DNA from: Actinomycetes bacterium
GTDB taxonomy: Bacteria > Actinomycetota > Actinomycetes > Mycobacteriales > Mycobacteriaceae
Direction: 5' to 3'
NCBI GenBank assembly: GCA_023415515.1
Contig: JAEZKH010000153.1
Span: 1-25,873, forward strand
Length of the DNA stretch: 25,873 nucleotides
Numbering within the stretch: the first letter of the stretch is position 1; every line of letters starts with the position of its first letter. Below the pieces are notes generated by a model. It searched no databases. It was not told where the DNA came from and was given only the letters and a program-made list of their open reading frames with translations. A program made the translations under genes and the position numbers. This document shows, piece by piece, positions 1-6,846 of this stretch.

Positions 1-890
1 ACCCACTCCATGGTGGCCCCCGCCTCGGCACGAGCGCGTTTGGTGACGAGGTTGTAGACGTTGTTCGACCAGTTCTGGATGGTCGTGTAACGGCACCGGC
101 CACCGGGCTTCACGATGATCTCCACCACGGCGGAGTGCAGCGAGTCGCTCTTGTAGATCGGCGCCGTGCAGCCCTCGACGTAGTGCACGTAGGCGCCCTC
201 GTCGACGATGATCAGCGTGCGCTCGAACTGGCCCATGTTCTCGGTGTTGATCCGGAAGTAGGCCTGCAGCGGGATGTCGACGTGCACGCCGGGCGGCACA
301 TAGATGAACGAACCGCCCGACCACACAGCGGTGTTCAGCGCGGAGAACTTGTTGTCGCCCGCCGGGATGACGGTGCCGAAGAACTGCTTGAAGATCTCGG
401 GGTGCTCCCGAAGCGCTGTGTCGGTGTCGAGGAAGATCACGCCCTGCGCCTCGAGGTCCTCGCGGATCTGGTGATACACCACCTCTGACTCGTACTGCGC
501 TGCGACGCCGGAGACCAGACGCTGCTTCTCGGCCTCGGGGATGCCCAGCTTGTCGTAGGTGTTGCGGATGTCCTCGGGCAGGTCGTCCCACGTCGCGGCC
601 TGTTTCTCCGTCGAGCGCACGAAGTACTTGATGTTGTCGAAATCGATGCCCTCGAGGTTGGACCCCCAGTTCGGCATGGGCTTCTTGTCGAACGTGCGCA
701 ACGCCTTCAGCCGGATCTGCAGCATCCACTCCGGTTCGCTCTTCTTGGCGGAGATGTCGCGCACCACCGCCTCGGACAACCCGCGCTGGGCACTGGCGCC
801 CGCCACATCGGAGTCGGCCCAGCCGTAGCCGTACCGGCCCAGCGACTCGATGGTCTGGTCCTGGGTCAACGCCTCTGGCGTGGTCGTCAT
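1..890 (-). CDS. sufB: SufB, Fe-S cluster assembly scaffold (5' part, runs off window)
   Basis: About 296 N-terminal residues are visible; the 3' end lies beyond base 1. SufB is the scaffold subunit of the cytosolic SufBCD complex that assembles Fe-S clusters. The translation begins MTTTPEALTQDQTIESLGRY and contains family-typical stretches (GIDFDNIKYFVRS, NTAVWSGGSFIYVPPGV, YVEGCTAPIY, TIQNWSNNVYNLVTKRA). The ATG at 890-888 overlaps the sufR stop as ATGA, so the gene is the second of a sufR-sufB operon and is probably translationally coupled. The reading frame runs uninterrupted through YVEGC (Cys at residue 241), so no intein is seen in this part, whereas M. tuberculosis SufB carries one. 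Family identification is very secure. Confidence 0.96.
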   Translation of the reverse strand, partial: MTTTPEALTQDQTIESLGRYGYGWADSDVAGASAQRGLSEAVVRDISAKKSEPEWMLQIRLKALRTFDKKPMPNWGSNLEGIDFDNIKYFVRSTEKQAATWDDLPEDIRNTYDKLGIPEAEKQRLVSGVAAQYESEVVYHQIREDLEAQGVIFLDTDTALREHPEIFKQFFGTVIPAGDNKFSALNTAVWSGGSFIYVPPGVHVDIPLQAYFRINTENMGQFERTLIIVDEGAYVHYVEGCTAPIYKSDSLHSAVVEIIVKPGGRCRYTTIQNWSNNVYNLVTKRARAEAGATMEW

Positions 891-1639
891 GTCGACGCTC
901 CTTGCTTGCTCGTGGTGGTTTCGGCGCGGTGGGCCGTGCGCCGGGTGGCTGGTGGCTGATCCTGGTTGAGCGGCACGTGCGTGGTGCACGCGAAGTCTCC
1001 GTTGACGATCGTCGCCAGGCGCTGCACGTGGGTACCGAGCACCTCGGCGAACGCTTCCCGCTCGGCCTCGCACAGTTCCGGGAACTCCTCGGCGACGTGC
1101 GACACCGGGCAGTGATGCTGGCACAGCTCGATTCCGTGGATGGGGCCGCTCACCTGGGTGGCGGTGGCGGCGTATCCAGCCTTGGTCAGGGACTCTGCCA
1201 CGCGATCGACAGTCGCTTCAACGTCATCGGAGCCTTCGCTTACTCCCGTGAGGATGCTGTCGATGCGGCGCCTCGCGAATGTCCGGATGGCGTCGTCGCC
1301 GCCGACCTCCCGCAGTTGGCGCATGGCCGCGACGGCGAGGTCGTCGTAGGCGTGGCCCATCTTCGCGCGGCCGGCGGCGGTGAGCCGGTAACGACGGGCA
1401 GGCCTGCCGCGCCCGTTGTGCTGCCATGCGGCTGCCGCGCTGGACTGCGCCTCACCTGCTTCGAGCAGCGCGTCGAGGTGCCTGCGGACGCCCGCAGCCG
1501 AGATTCCGAGCTGCTCGCCGATCTCACCCGCGGTGATCGGACCCGACTCCAACAGGAGCTGCACGATCGCGCCGCGCGTACGGCGCTCCCCGGACGACAC
1601 CACCGCAGCAGCGCCGGCAGGCTCCGGAAGGATTTTCAC
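887..1639 (-). CDS. sufR: SufR, Fe-S-dependent repressor of the suf operon
   Basis: An ArsR/DeoR-like winged-helix regulator. An HTH region (TAGEIGEQLGISAAGVRRHL) lies near the N-terminus and a cysteine cluster in the C-terminal half follows C-x3-C-x12-C (LCQHHC...ELC), with a further Cys in FACTTH; these are the likely Fe-S ligands. SufR homologues repress suf genes when their cluster is intact. The gene precedes sufB, with the stop TGA inside ATGA. The frame is open back to a GTG at 1684. I prefer the GTG at 1639 (start VKILPEPAG) because a promoter-like TTTACC-N17-CACAAT ends 6 nt before it and a dyad operator covers the same bases; the longer version would add 15 residues (MTLLYPIFEFRHNGV) encoded by the promoter. 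Family certain, start inferred. Confidence 0.92.
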   Translation of the reverse strand: MKILPEPAGAAAVVSSGERRTRGAIVQLLLESGPITAGEIGEQLGISAAGVRRHLDALLEAGEAQSSAAAAWQHNGRGRPARRYRLTAAGRAKMGHAYDDLAVAAMRQLREVGGDDAIRTFARRRIDSILTGVSEGSDDVEATVDRVAESLTKAGYAATATQVSGPIHGIELCQHHCPVSHVAEEFPELCEAEREAFAEVLGTHVQRLATIVNGDFACTTHVPLNQDQPPATRRTAHRAETTTSKQGAST

Positions 1640-1652
1640 AACACCATTGTGA
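1636..1652. promoter_or_regulatory. Probable SufR operator
   Basis: Perfect inverted repeat TCACAA-CACCA-TTGTGA (6-bp arms, 5-bp spacer). It covers the proposed sufR -10 element and the GTG start codon, the right position for autorepression. SufR proteins elsewhere bind short dyads of a similar kind (CAAC-N6-GTTG in cyanobacteria and Streptomyces). The binding itself is inferred. Confidence 0.7.
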
Positions 1653-1674
1653 CGGAATTCGAAAATCGGGTAAA
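1637..1674 (-). promoter_or_regulatory. Predicted leaderless promoter of sufR-sufB
   Basis: On the minus strand, a -35-like TTTACC (1674-1669), a 17-bp spacer and a -10-like CACAAT (1651-1646) are followed by 6 nt and then GTG at 1639. This geometry would put the transcript start on the start codon. No Shine-Dalgarno is visible, which fits leaderless translation. The hexamers match consensus only 4/6 each. Confidence 0.45.
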
Positions 1675-1703
1675 GCAAGGTCACCCTTATGTGGGCAAAG
1701 TCC

Positions 1704-1709
1704 TACGAT
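1704..1709 (+). promoter_or_regulatory. Predicted -10 element (leaderless) of the oxidoreductase gene
   Basis: TACGAT, a TAnnnT hexamer, ends 6 nt before GTG 1716. That is the spacing expected if transcription starts on the start codon. No clear -35 is seen. Confidence 0.4.
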
Positions 1710-1715
1710 CGCGAG

Positions 1716-2723
1716 GTGCCTGCGCAGAATCGACGCCTTGTCCTCGCCCACCGACCGTCCGGCCTGGTCGATGACCGCACGACCCGCATGGAGACCGCGC
1801 CGGTACCCGAGATCGGGGACGGTCAAGCCCTTGTCAGGGTGCGCTACCTCTCGATCGACCCGACGATCCGCACGTGGATGAACGACGTGCCGAGTTACCT
1901 GCCCCCGATTCAGATCGACGAGGTGATCCGCAGCGGCGGGGTCGGCGAGATCGTGGAGAGCCGCACAGAGGCCTACCGGCCCGGTCAGATGGTCTTCGGG
2001 ATGACCGGATGGCAGGACTACGTCGTCATCGATGCCGGCGAGGGCGCCATGCAGGTGCTCCCGGAGGGCGTGTCGCCCGGGGTCGCCATCGGAATCCTCG
2101 GTGCCACCGGCATGACGGCCTACTTCGGGATGACCGATGTCGGGCAGGTTCGCCAGGGCGATGTGGTCGTCGTGTCCGCCGCCGCGGGCGCCACGGGATC
2201 CGCGGCAGGTCAGATCGCCAGAGTCAAGGGCGCGAAGAAGGTCGTGGGCATCGCGGGCGGGCCCGACAAATGTGCCCACATCGTCGACGAGTTGGGGTTC
2301 GACGCGGCGATCGACTACAAGAACGACGACGTCGCCACGCGTCTGCGGGACGCCTGTCCCGACGGCATCGACCTGTATTTCGACAACGTCGGCGGGTCGA
2401 TCCTCAACGACTGCCTGGCGAACCTCGCCATGCGCGGTCGGGTCGTGCTGTGCGGCGCGATCTCCACCTACAACAGCGACGGCCCGCCGCCGGGGCCGAG
2501 CAACTACCTCTCCCTGCTCGTGAACCGCGGCCGGATGGAGGGCTTCATCATCATCGACTACCTCGACCGGTTCCCTGCCGCCCAGATCGAGATGGCCGGA
2601 TGGATCGCCGAGGGCAAAATCACGTCGTCCGAGCATGTCGTCGAGGGCCTGGAAAGCGCGCCCGAAGCGCTGAACCTCCTGTTCAGCGGGGGTAATACCG
2701 GCAAGCTGATCGTCGCCCTGTAG
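1716..2723 (+). CDS. NADP-dependent oxidoreductase, CurA/leukotriene B4 dehydrogenase type (MDR superfamily)
   Basis: A 335-residue medium-chain dehydrogenase/reductase without the zinc-binding pattern of alcohol dehydrogenases. The N-terminal GroES-like half contains LSIDPTIRTWM. The Rossmann half has the nucleotide-binding stretch SAAAGATGSAAGQIAR, GIAGGPDKC and the family-typical FDNVGGSILN, then LCGAISTYN near residue 245. Such enzymes reduce the C=C bond of enones using NADPH; the substrate here is unknown. I chose GTG 1716 because of the -10-like TACGAT 6 nt upstream; ATG 1689 is in frame and would add nine residues. It is divergent from sufR and ends 16 nt before mptB. I do not recall an equivalent between sufR and mptB in M. 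tuberculosis, so it looks like an insertion in a conserved block. Confidence 0.9.
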   Translation: MPAQNRRLVLAHRPSGLVDDRTTRMETAPVPEIGDGQALVRVRYLSIDPTIRTWMNDVPSYLPPIQIDEVIRSGGVGEIVESRTEAYRPGQMVFGMTGWQDYVVIDAGEGAMQVLPEGVSPGVAIGILGATGMTAYFGMTDVGQVRQGDVVVVSAAAGATGSAAGQIARVKGAKKVVGIAGGPDKCAHIVDELGFDAAIDYKNDDVATRLRDACPDGIDLYFDNVGGSILNDCLANLAMRGRVVLCGAISTYNSDGPPPGPSNYLSLLVNRGRMEGFIIIDYLDRFPAAQIEMAGWIAEGKITSSEHVVEGLESAPEALNLLFSGGNTGKLIVAL

Positions 2724-2727
2724 ACGC

Positions 2728-2733
2728 TACGCT
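2728..2733 (+). promoter_or_regulatory. Predicted -10 element (leaderless) of mptB
   Basis: TACGCT ends 6 nt before ATG 2740, directly after the stop codon of the upstream oxidoreductase. It suggests that mptB can be transcribed separately from a leaderless promoter. No Shine-Dalgarno is visible. Confidence 0.4.
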
Positions 2734-2739
2734 GCAGTG

Positions 2740-4461
2740 ATGGCTGCGCGCCTATGGTCTTTGTCCACCTCGATCGCCGGCTGGCACGGCGACGAGCGGA
2801 CCGTGGGATCGCCGCTCAACGACGCCGAGCTGATCGCGCTGCGGCGCACCCGACTCTTCGGGGCGACCGGCACGGTTCTGATGGCCATCGGCGCGCTCGG
2901 CGTCGGTGCGCGCCCCGTCGTCCAGGACCCGACGTTCGGGGTGCGGCTGCTCAACCTGCCGTCGCGGATCCAGACCGTCTCGCTGACGATGACCACGACC
3001 GGCGCTGTGATGATGGCGCTGGCGTGGCTGATGCTCGGCCGCTTCGCGCTTGGCGAGCGGCGGATGACCCGCAGCCAGCTCGACCGCACGCTGGCGTTGT
3101 GGGTACTTCCCCTGCTGATCGCACCGCCGATGTACAGCCGCGACGTCTACTCCTATCTCGCACAGTCCGAGATCGCCATCAACGGCCTCGACCCGTACAA
3201 GGTCGGTCCCGCAACGGGTCTGGGCCTCGATCACGTCTTCACGTTGAGCGTGCCGACGATGTGGCGCGAGACACCCGCCCCCTACGGGCCGCTGTTTCTG
3301 TGGATCGGGCAGGGCATTTCGGCGCTGACGGGTGACAACATCGTCCTCGCGGTGCTCTGCCACCGGCTCGTGGTGCTGCTCGGCGTCGGCCTGATCGTGT
3401 GGGCCGTGCCGCGGCTGGCGCGCCGCTGCGGGGTCGCCGAGGTGAGCGCGCTGTGGCTCGGAGCGGCCAATCCGCTGCTGATCATGCATCTGGTCGCGGG
3501 CATCCACAACGAGGCGCTGATGCTCGGACTCATGCTGGCGGGAACCGAGTTCGCGCTGCGAGGGGTGTACGCCGACACCCCGCTGCTGCCGAGACCACCG
3601 GCGCTGCCGCGGTCTGGCACCGAGTGGTCCCGGTGGCGGCCGATGACCATGCTGGTTGTCGGCGTCGTGCTGATCACGCTGTCGTCGCAAGTCAAACTGC
3701 CGGGTTTGTTGGCGGTCGGCTTCGTCGCGATGGCACTGGCCTGCCGGTGGGGCGGCACCGTCAAGGCCTTCTTCGTCGCGGGCGGATCACTGGCCGCGAT
3801 ATCGCTCGCGGTGATGGCGGCCATCGGCTGGGCCAGCGGCCTTGGCTTCGGCTGGCTCTTCACGCTCGGCACGGCGAACGTCGTGCGCAGCTGGATGTCC
3901 TTGCCGACGCTGCTGGCGCTGGGCACCGGGCAGGTCGGCATCCTGCTGGGGTTGGGCGATCACACCACCGCGGTGCTTGGGCTGACCCGCGGCATCGGCG
4001 TCGTCATCATCACCGTCATCGTGACGTGGCTGCTGCTGGCGGTGCTTCGCGGCCGCCTGCATCCGGTCGGCGGTCTCGGCGTCGCGTTGGGTATGACGGT
4101 GCTGCTGTTCCCCGTGGTCCAGCCCTGGTACGTGCTCTGGGCGGTCATCCCGCTGGCGGCGTGGGCCACCAGGCGGTCTTTCCGCACCACCACCATCGTG
4201 GTGACCTTCGTCGTCGGGGTCTTCGGCCCCACCGCCAACGGCGACCGGTTCACGGTGTTCCAGATCCTGCTTGCGACGGCCGCGAGCACAGTGATCGTCG
4301 CGGCCCTCATCGCGATGACCTACTACCGGCTGCCGTGGCGCAAGCTGCCGGACCCTGGGCCGCAACCCGACATGGCGCCGTCCCAGAAGGCGCCGCCCAC
4401 CGAGGCTTCGCTACCACGGCGGCAGGCGGCGGAGGCTGACGCCTACGCTGAATCTCCGTGA
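2740..4461 (+). CDS. mptB: MptB-like alpha-(1->6)-mannopyranosyltransferase (GT-C, polytopic membrane protein)
   Basis: A protein of about 573 residues with many hydrophobic helices. After the first helices comes an extracytoplasmic acidic motif, YSRDVYSYLAQ (Asp near residue 135), typical of polyprenyl-phosphomannose-dependent GT-C enzymes, then GLDPYKVGP and a loop with APYGPLFLWIG. The C-terminus (after about residue 525) is a soluble Pro/Ala-rich tail. MptB extends the alpha-1,6-mannan core of lipomannan and lipoarabinomannan. The assignment rests on these features and on the position between sufR and the ABC pair, as for Rv1459c. GTG 2737 directly precedes ATG 2740; the ATG fits the leaderless -10. 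The stop overlaps the GTG of the ATPase gene (GTGA), indicating coupling. Confidence 0.88.
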   Translation: MAARLWSLSTSIAGWHGDERTVGSPLNDAELIALRRTRLFGATGTVLMAIGALGVGARPVVQDPTFGVRLLNLPSRIQTVSLTMTTTGAVMMALAWLMLGRFALGERRMTRSQLDRTLALWVLPLLIAPPMYSRDVYSYLAQSEIAINGLDPYKVGPATGLGLDHVFTLSVPTMWRETPAPYGPLFLWIGQGISALTGDNIVLAVLCHRLVVLLGVGLIVWAVPRLARRCGVAEVSALWLGAANPLLIMHLVAGIHNEALMLGLMLAGTEFALRGVYADTPLLPRPPALPRSGTEWSRWRPMTMLVVGVVLITLSSQVKLPGLLAVGFVAMALACRWGGTVKAFFVAGGSLAAISLAVMAAIGWASGLGFGWLFTLGTANVVRSWMSLPTLLALGTGQVGILLGLGDHTTAVLGLTRGIGVVIITVIVTWLLLAVLRGRLHPVGGLGVALGMTVLLFPVVQPWYVLWAVIPLAAWATRRSFRTTTIVVTFVVGVFGPTANGDRFTVFQILLATAASTVIVAALIAMTYYRLPWRKLPDPGPQPDMAPSQKAPPTEASLPRRQAAEADAYAESP

Positions 4462-5390
4462 GCTCCGTCAGCACCGTCCCCGTGCGCCTGCGCGGGGTGT
4501 GCAAACGGTACGGGTCGACGACCGCGGTCTCCGGCCTCGACCTCGAGGTGCATTCGGCCTCGGTGCTTGCGCTGCTCGGCCCGAACGGGGCGGGCAAGAC
4601 CACCACGGTCGAAATGTGCGAGGGCTTCATCAAGCCGGACGAGGGCACCATCGAGATCCTCGGGCTGGACCCGATCACCGACAACGCCCGCGTGCGCGAG
4701 CGGATCGGCGTCATGCTGCAGGGCGGCGGCGCCTACCCGGCCGCGCAGGCGGGCGAGATGCTCAAACTGGTCGCGGCCTACAGCGCCAACCCGCTCGACC
4801 CGCAGTGGTTGATGGACACGTTGGGGCTGACCGAGGCGGCCAAGACGACCTACCGCCGGCTGTCCGGCGGACAGCAGCAGCGGCTGGCATTGGCGTGCGC
4901 CGTTGTGGGCCGTCCAGAACTCGTGTTCCTCGACGAGCCCACCGCAGGCATGGACGCACACGCCCGAATCGTGGTGTGGGAGCTCATCGATGCGCTGCGC
5001 AGCGACGGCGTGACCGTGGTGTTGACGACCCATCAGCTGACCGAGGCCGAGGAACTGGCCGACCGGCTGGTGATCATCGACCACGGCGTCGCGGTGGCGA
5101 GCGGCACGCCCGCCGAGCTGACGCGAAGCGGCGCGGAGAACCAGTTGCGGTTCAGGGCCCCGAGGATGTTGGACCTGTCGCTGTTGGTCTCGGCGCTGCC
5201 CGAGAGCTACCAGGCGACCGAGACCTCGCCCGGCGAATACTTGGTGGAGGGCCACATCGACCCTCAGGTGCTCGCGACGGTCACCGCATGGTTTGCCCGG
5301 CTCGACGTGCTCGCCACCGACATGCGCGTGGAGCAGCGCAGCCTCGAGGACGTGTTCCTGGACCTGACAGGGCGGGAGCTGCGGTCATGA
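4458..5390 (+). CDS. ABC transporter ATP-binding subunit (DrrA-like exporter)
   Basis: 310 residues with the full ATPase motif set: Walker A GPNGAGKTT (41-49), Q-loop at VMLQGG (about 88), signature LSGGQ (135-139), Walker B LVFLDE (155-160) and the H-loop His in TTHQ (192). A C-terminal domain of about 90 residues follows, as in drug and lipid exporters of the DrrA class. The GTG start lies inside the mptB stop (GTGA) and the stop overlaps the permease ATG (ATGA), so mptB, ATPase and permease are read as one coupled unit. It corresponds in position to Rv1458c. The substrate is unknown; the coupling to mptB hints at an envelope-related cargo, but that is only inference. Confidence 0.93.
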   Translation: MSSVSTVPVRLRGVCKRYGSTTAVSGLDLEVHSASVLALLGPNGAGKTTTVEMCEGFIKPDEGTIEILGLDPITDNARVRERIGVMLQGGGAYPAAQAGEMLKLVAAYSANPLDPQWLMDTLGLTEAAKTTYRRLSGGQQQRLALACAVVGRPELVFLDEPTAGMDAHARIVVWELIDALRSDGVTVVLTTHQLTEAEELADRLVIIDHGVAVASGTPAELTRSGAENQLRFRAPRMLDLSLLVSALPESYQATETSPGEYLVEGHIDPQVLATVTAWFARLDVLATDMRVEQRSLEDVFLDLTGRELRS

Positions 5391-6157
5391 ACCGCTTCGC
5401 GGCCGGGACGTTCTCGCCCGATCCGCGCCCGGCGAGCGTCCCGAAGATGCTCACGGCGCAGTTCGCTCTCGAGCTGAAGCTGTTGTTGCGCAACGGCGAA
5501 CAGCTCCTGCTGACCCTCTTCATTCCCATCACCCTGCTGATCGGTTTGACGCTGCTGCCGTTCGGCTCGTTCGGGCCCAACCGGGCGGCGACGTTCGTGC
5601 CCGCGATCATGTCGCTTGCGGTGATCTCGACGGCGTTCACGGGTCAGGCGATCGCGGTCGCATTCGACAGACGCTACGGCGCGCTCAAGCGGATCGGTGC
5701 GACGGCGCTTCCGGTGTGGGGCATCATCGCAGGCAAATCGCTGGCCGTGGTGACCGTGGTGTTCCTCCAGTCGATCGTGCTCGGCGGCATCGGCATCGCG
5801 CTGGGGTGGCGACCGCACGTCCTCGGGCTGATCCTCGGCGCGGTCATCATCGCACTGGGTACAGCGGGTTTCACGGCCATGGGCCTGCTGCTGGGCGGAA
5901 CGCTGCGCGCCGAGATCGTGCTGGCCGTGGCGAACCTGCTGTGGTTCGTGTTCGCCGGCCTCGGCGCGCTCACACTCGAGGGTCAGGCGGTGCCGGAAGC
6001 CGTCCGATGGGCCGCACGGCTGACGCCGTCGGGTGCCCTCACCGAGTCGCTGACACAGGCGATGTCGCTGTCGGTCGACTGGTTCGGCATCGCCGTGCTC
6101 GCCGGCTGGGGTGCCGTCTCAGCGCTGTGCGCACTGCGCTGGTTCCGCTTCACCTGA
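5387..6157 (+). CDS. ABC transporter permease (ABC-2 type)
   Basis: 256 residues. A cytoplasmic N-terminus (about residues 1-40) leads into LLLTLFIPITLLIGLTLLPF. Further helices cover VPAIMSLAVISTAFTG, IIAGKSLAVVTVVFLQS, LGLILGAVIIALGTAGFT and VLAVANLLWFVFAGLGAL, with a last one near the end (FGIAVLAGWGAVSALCAL), about six in all. This is the usual layout of an ABC-2 exporter permease, which pairs with the preceding ATPase. Start ATG 5387 overlaps the ATPase TGA. It corresponds to Rv1457c by position. Its last 39 bp overlap, tail to tail, the end of the PhlG-like gene on the other strand. Confidence 0.92.
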   Translation: MNRFAAGTFSPDPRPASVPKMLTAQFALELKLLLRNGEQLLLTLFIPITLLIGLTLLPFGSFGPNRAATFVPAIMSLAVISTAFTGQAIAVAFDRRYGALKRIGATALPVWGIIAGKSLAVVTVVFLQSIVLGGIGIALGWRPHVLGLILGAVIIALGTAGFTAMGLLLGGTLRAEIVLAVANLLWFVFAGLGALTLEGQAVPEAVRWAARLTPSGALTESLTQAMSLSVDWFGIAVLAGWGAVSALCALRWFRFT

Positions 6158-6757
6158 CCGGGCCAGGTGCGGCAGCAGGTATTCCAGCTGACCGACCTCC
6201 TCGATGTTGTGTCTGACCCACGCGCGTACCTTGTCGTCGGGAAAGCGTTGGCACACAACCTTGTTGACCGGCGATAGCAGCGCCGAGCGCACGCCGAGGT
6301 CCATCACGGTGACGTAGTGGGCCCCGTCGGCACCCGCCGACCAGGTGTGCTCGAGCGCAAAGACGGGCGCGCCGGCGATCCGCTTGACGAGGCGGATGCC
6401 CGTCTCGTCGAGTTTCTCGACGCGTGCCGTCTCGTCGATCCTGTATTCCGGTCGGCCTCCGAACGCTTCGACCATGCGGAACCGCGCACCGTCGGCGGCT
6501 CCGCCGGTCGGCGCCTGCCGCGCGAGCTCCCAGCGGATGTGGTCGATGGGGTGCCAGGCCAGGTACCGGTCGATCACCTCGCCGCCGTACTCCATCGTCT
6601 CGCCGAGGCGGGTGAACCAGTCCAGCAGCATGGCGGGCGCGATCCCGCGCAACGGCCGGTGGTCGATCGTCACCCGGCGTCGGCGGTGCGGAAGGTCGAG
6701 GTAGCGGACCGTGGCGGACTCGACAGGGCGAAGCGGATAGAGAACAGGACGGCTCAC
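6119..6757 (-). CDS. DAPG hydrolase (PhlG)-like protein, putative C-C bond hydrolase
   Basis: 212 residues. The pattern LRGIAPAMLLDWFTRLGETMEYGGEVIDRYL, followed by a HPIDHIRW segment (His 69 and 73), VEAFGG (Glu 97), LEHTW and a C-terminal HNIEEVGQLEYLLPHL, resembles the PhlG family. These zinc enzymes cleave acetylphloroglucinols; the His and Glu residues named are candidate metal ligands. I recognise the family from motif memory only, and an SRPBCC-type fold protein is the main alternative. GTG 6757 follows a strong GGAGGA (6766-6761) at only 3 nt spacing. The gene diverges from a tetR gene across paired operators and overlaps the ABC permease gene tail to tail by 39 bp. No counterpart is known to me in the M. 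tuberculosis cluster. Confidence 0.65.
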   Translation of the reverse strand: MSRPVLYPLRPVESATVRYLDLPHRRRRVTIDHRPLRGIAPAMLLDWFTRLGETMEYGGEVIDRYLAWHPIDHIRWELARQAPTGGAADGARFRMVEAFGGRPEYRIDETARVEKLDETGIRLVKRIAGAPVFALEHTWSAGADGAHYVTVMDLGVRSALLSPVNKVVCQRFPDDKVRAWVRHNIEEVGQLEYLLPHLARSGEAEPAQCAQR

Positions 6758-6766
6758 GGCTCCTCC

Positions 6767-6788
6767 AAGATACGCTTGCGTTTCTTAT
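6767..6788. promoter_or_regulatory. TetR operator copy 1 (proximal to the PhlG-like gene)
   Basis: AAGATACGC, 4 variable bases (TTGC), then GTTTCTTAT. The same halves recur at 6814-6835. Its first 20 bases also form an inverted repeat, AAGATACGC-TT-GCGTTTCTT, with one mismatch. It covers a -10-like TATAAG (6789-6784, minus strand) for the PhlG-like gene, so a bound repressor would block it. Confidence 0.7.
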
Positions 6789-6813
6789 ATGCCGGACGCT
6801 ACCGTGACGAGAT

Positions 6814-6835
6814 AAGATACGCAAGAGTTTCTTAT
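6814..6835. promoter_or_regulatory. TetR operator copy 2 (proximal to tetR)
   Basis: AAGATACGC-AAGA-GTTTCTTAT, identical to copy 1 except for the central four bases. With two more bases on the left it forms the dyad ATAAGATAC-N6-GTTTCTTAT (8 of 9 pairs). It overlaps a TAAGAT -10-like element (6813-6818) and abuts the tetR Shine-Dalgarno, which fits autoregulation. The spacing between copies is 47 bp centre to centre. Confidence 0.7.
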
Positions 6836-6846
6836 GGAGGTGGGCG

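Noticed and set aside
4444..4449. TACGCT -10-like hexamer 8 nt before the ABC ATPase GTG
   Set aside because: It lies in the final mptB codons and the gene is already coupled by overlap; a single hexamer match is too weak to call a promoter.
4499..5386. A long upstream extension of the permease frame through the ATPase gene
   Set aside because: The extension is an out-of-frame reading of the ATPase gene; the permease starts at ATG 5387 in the ATGA overlap.
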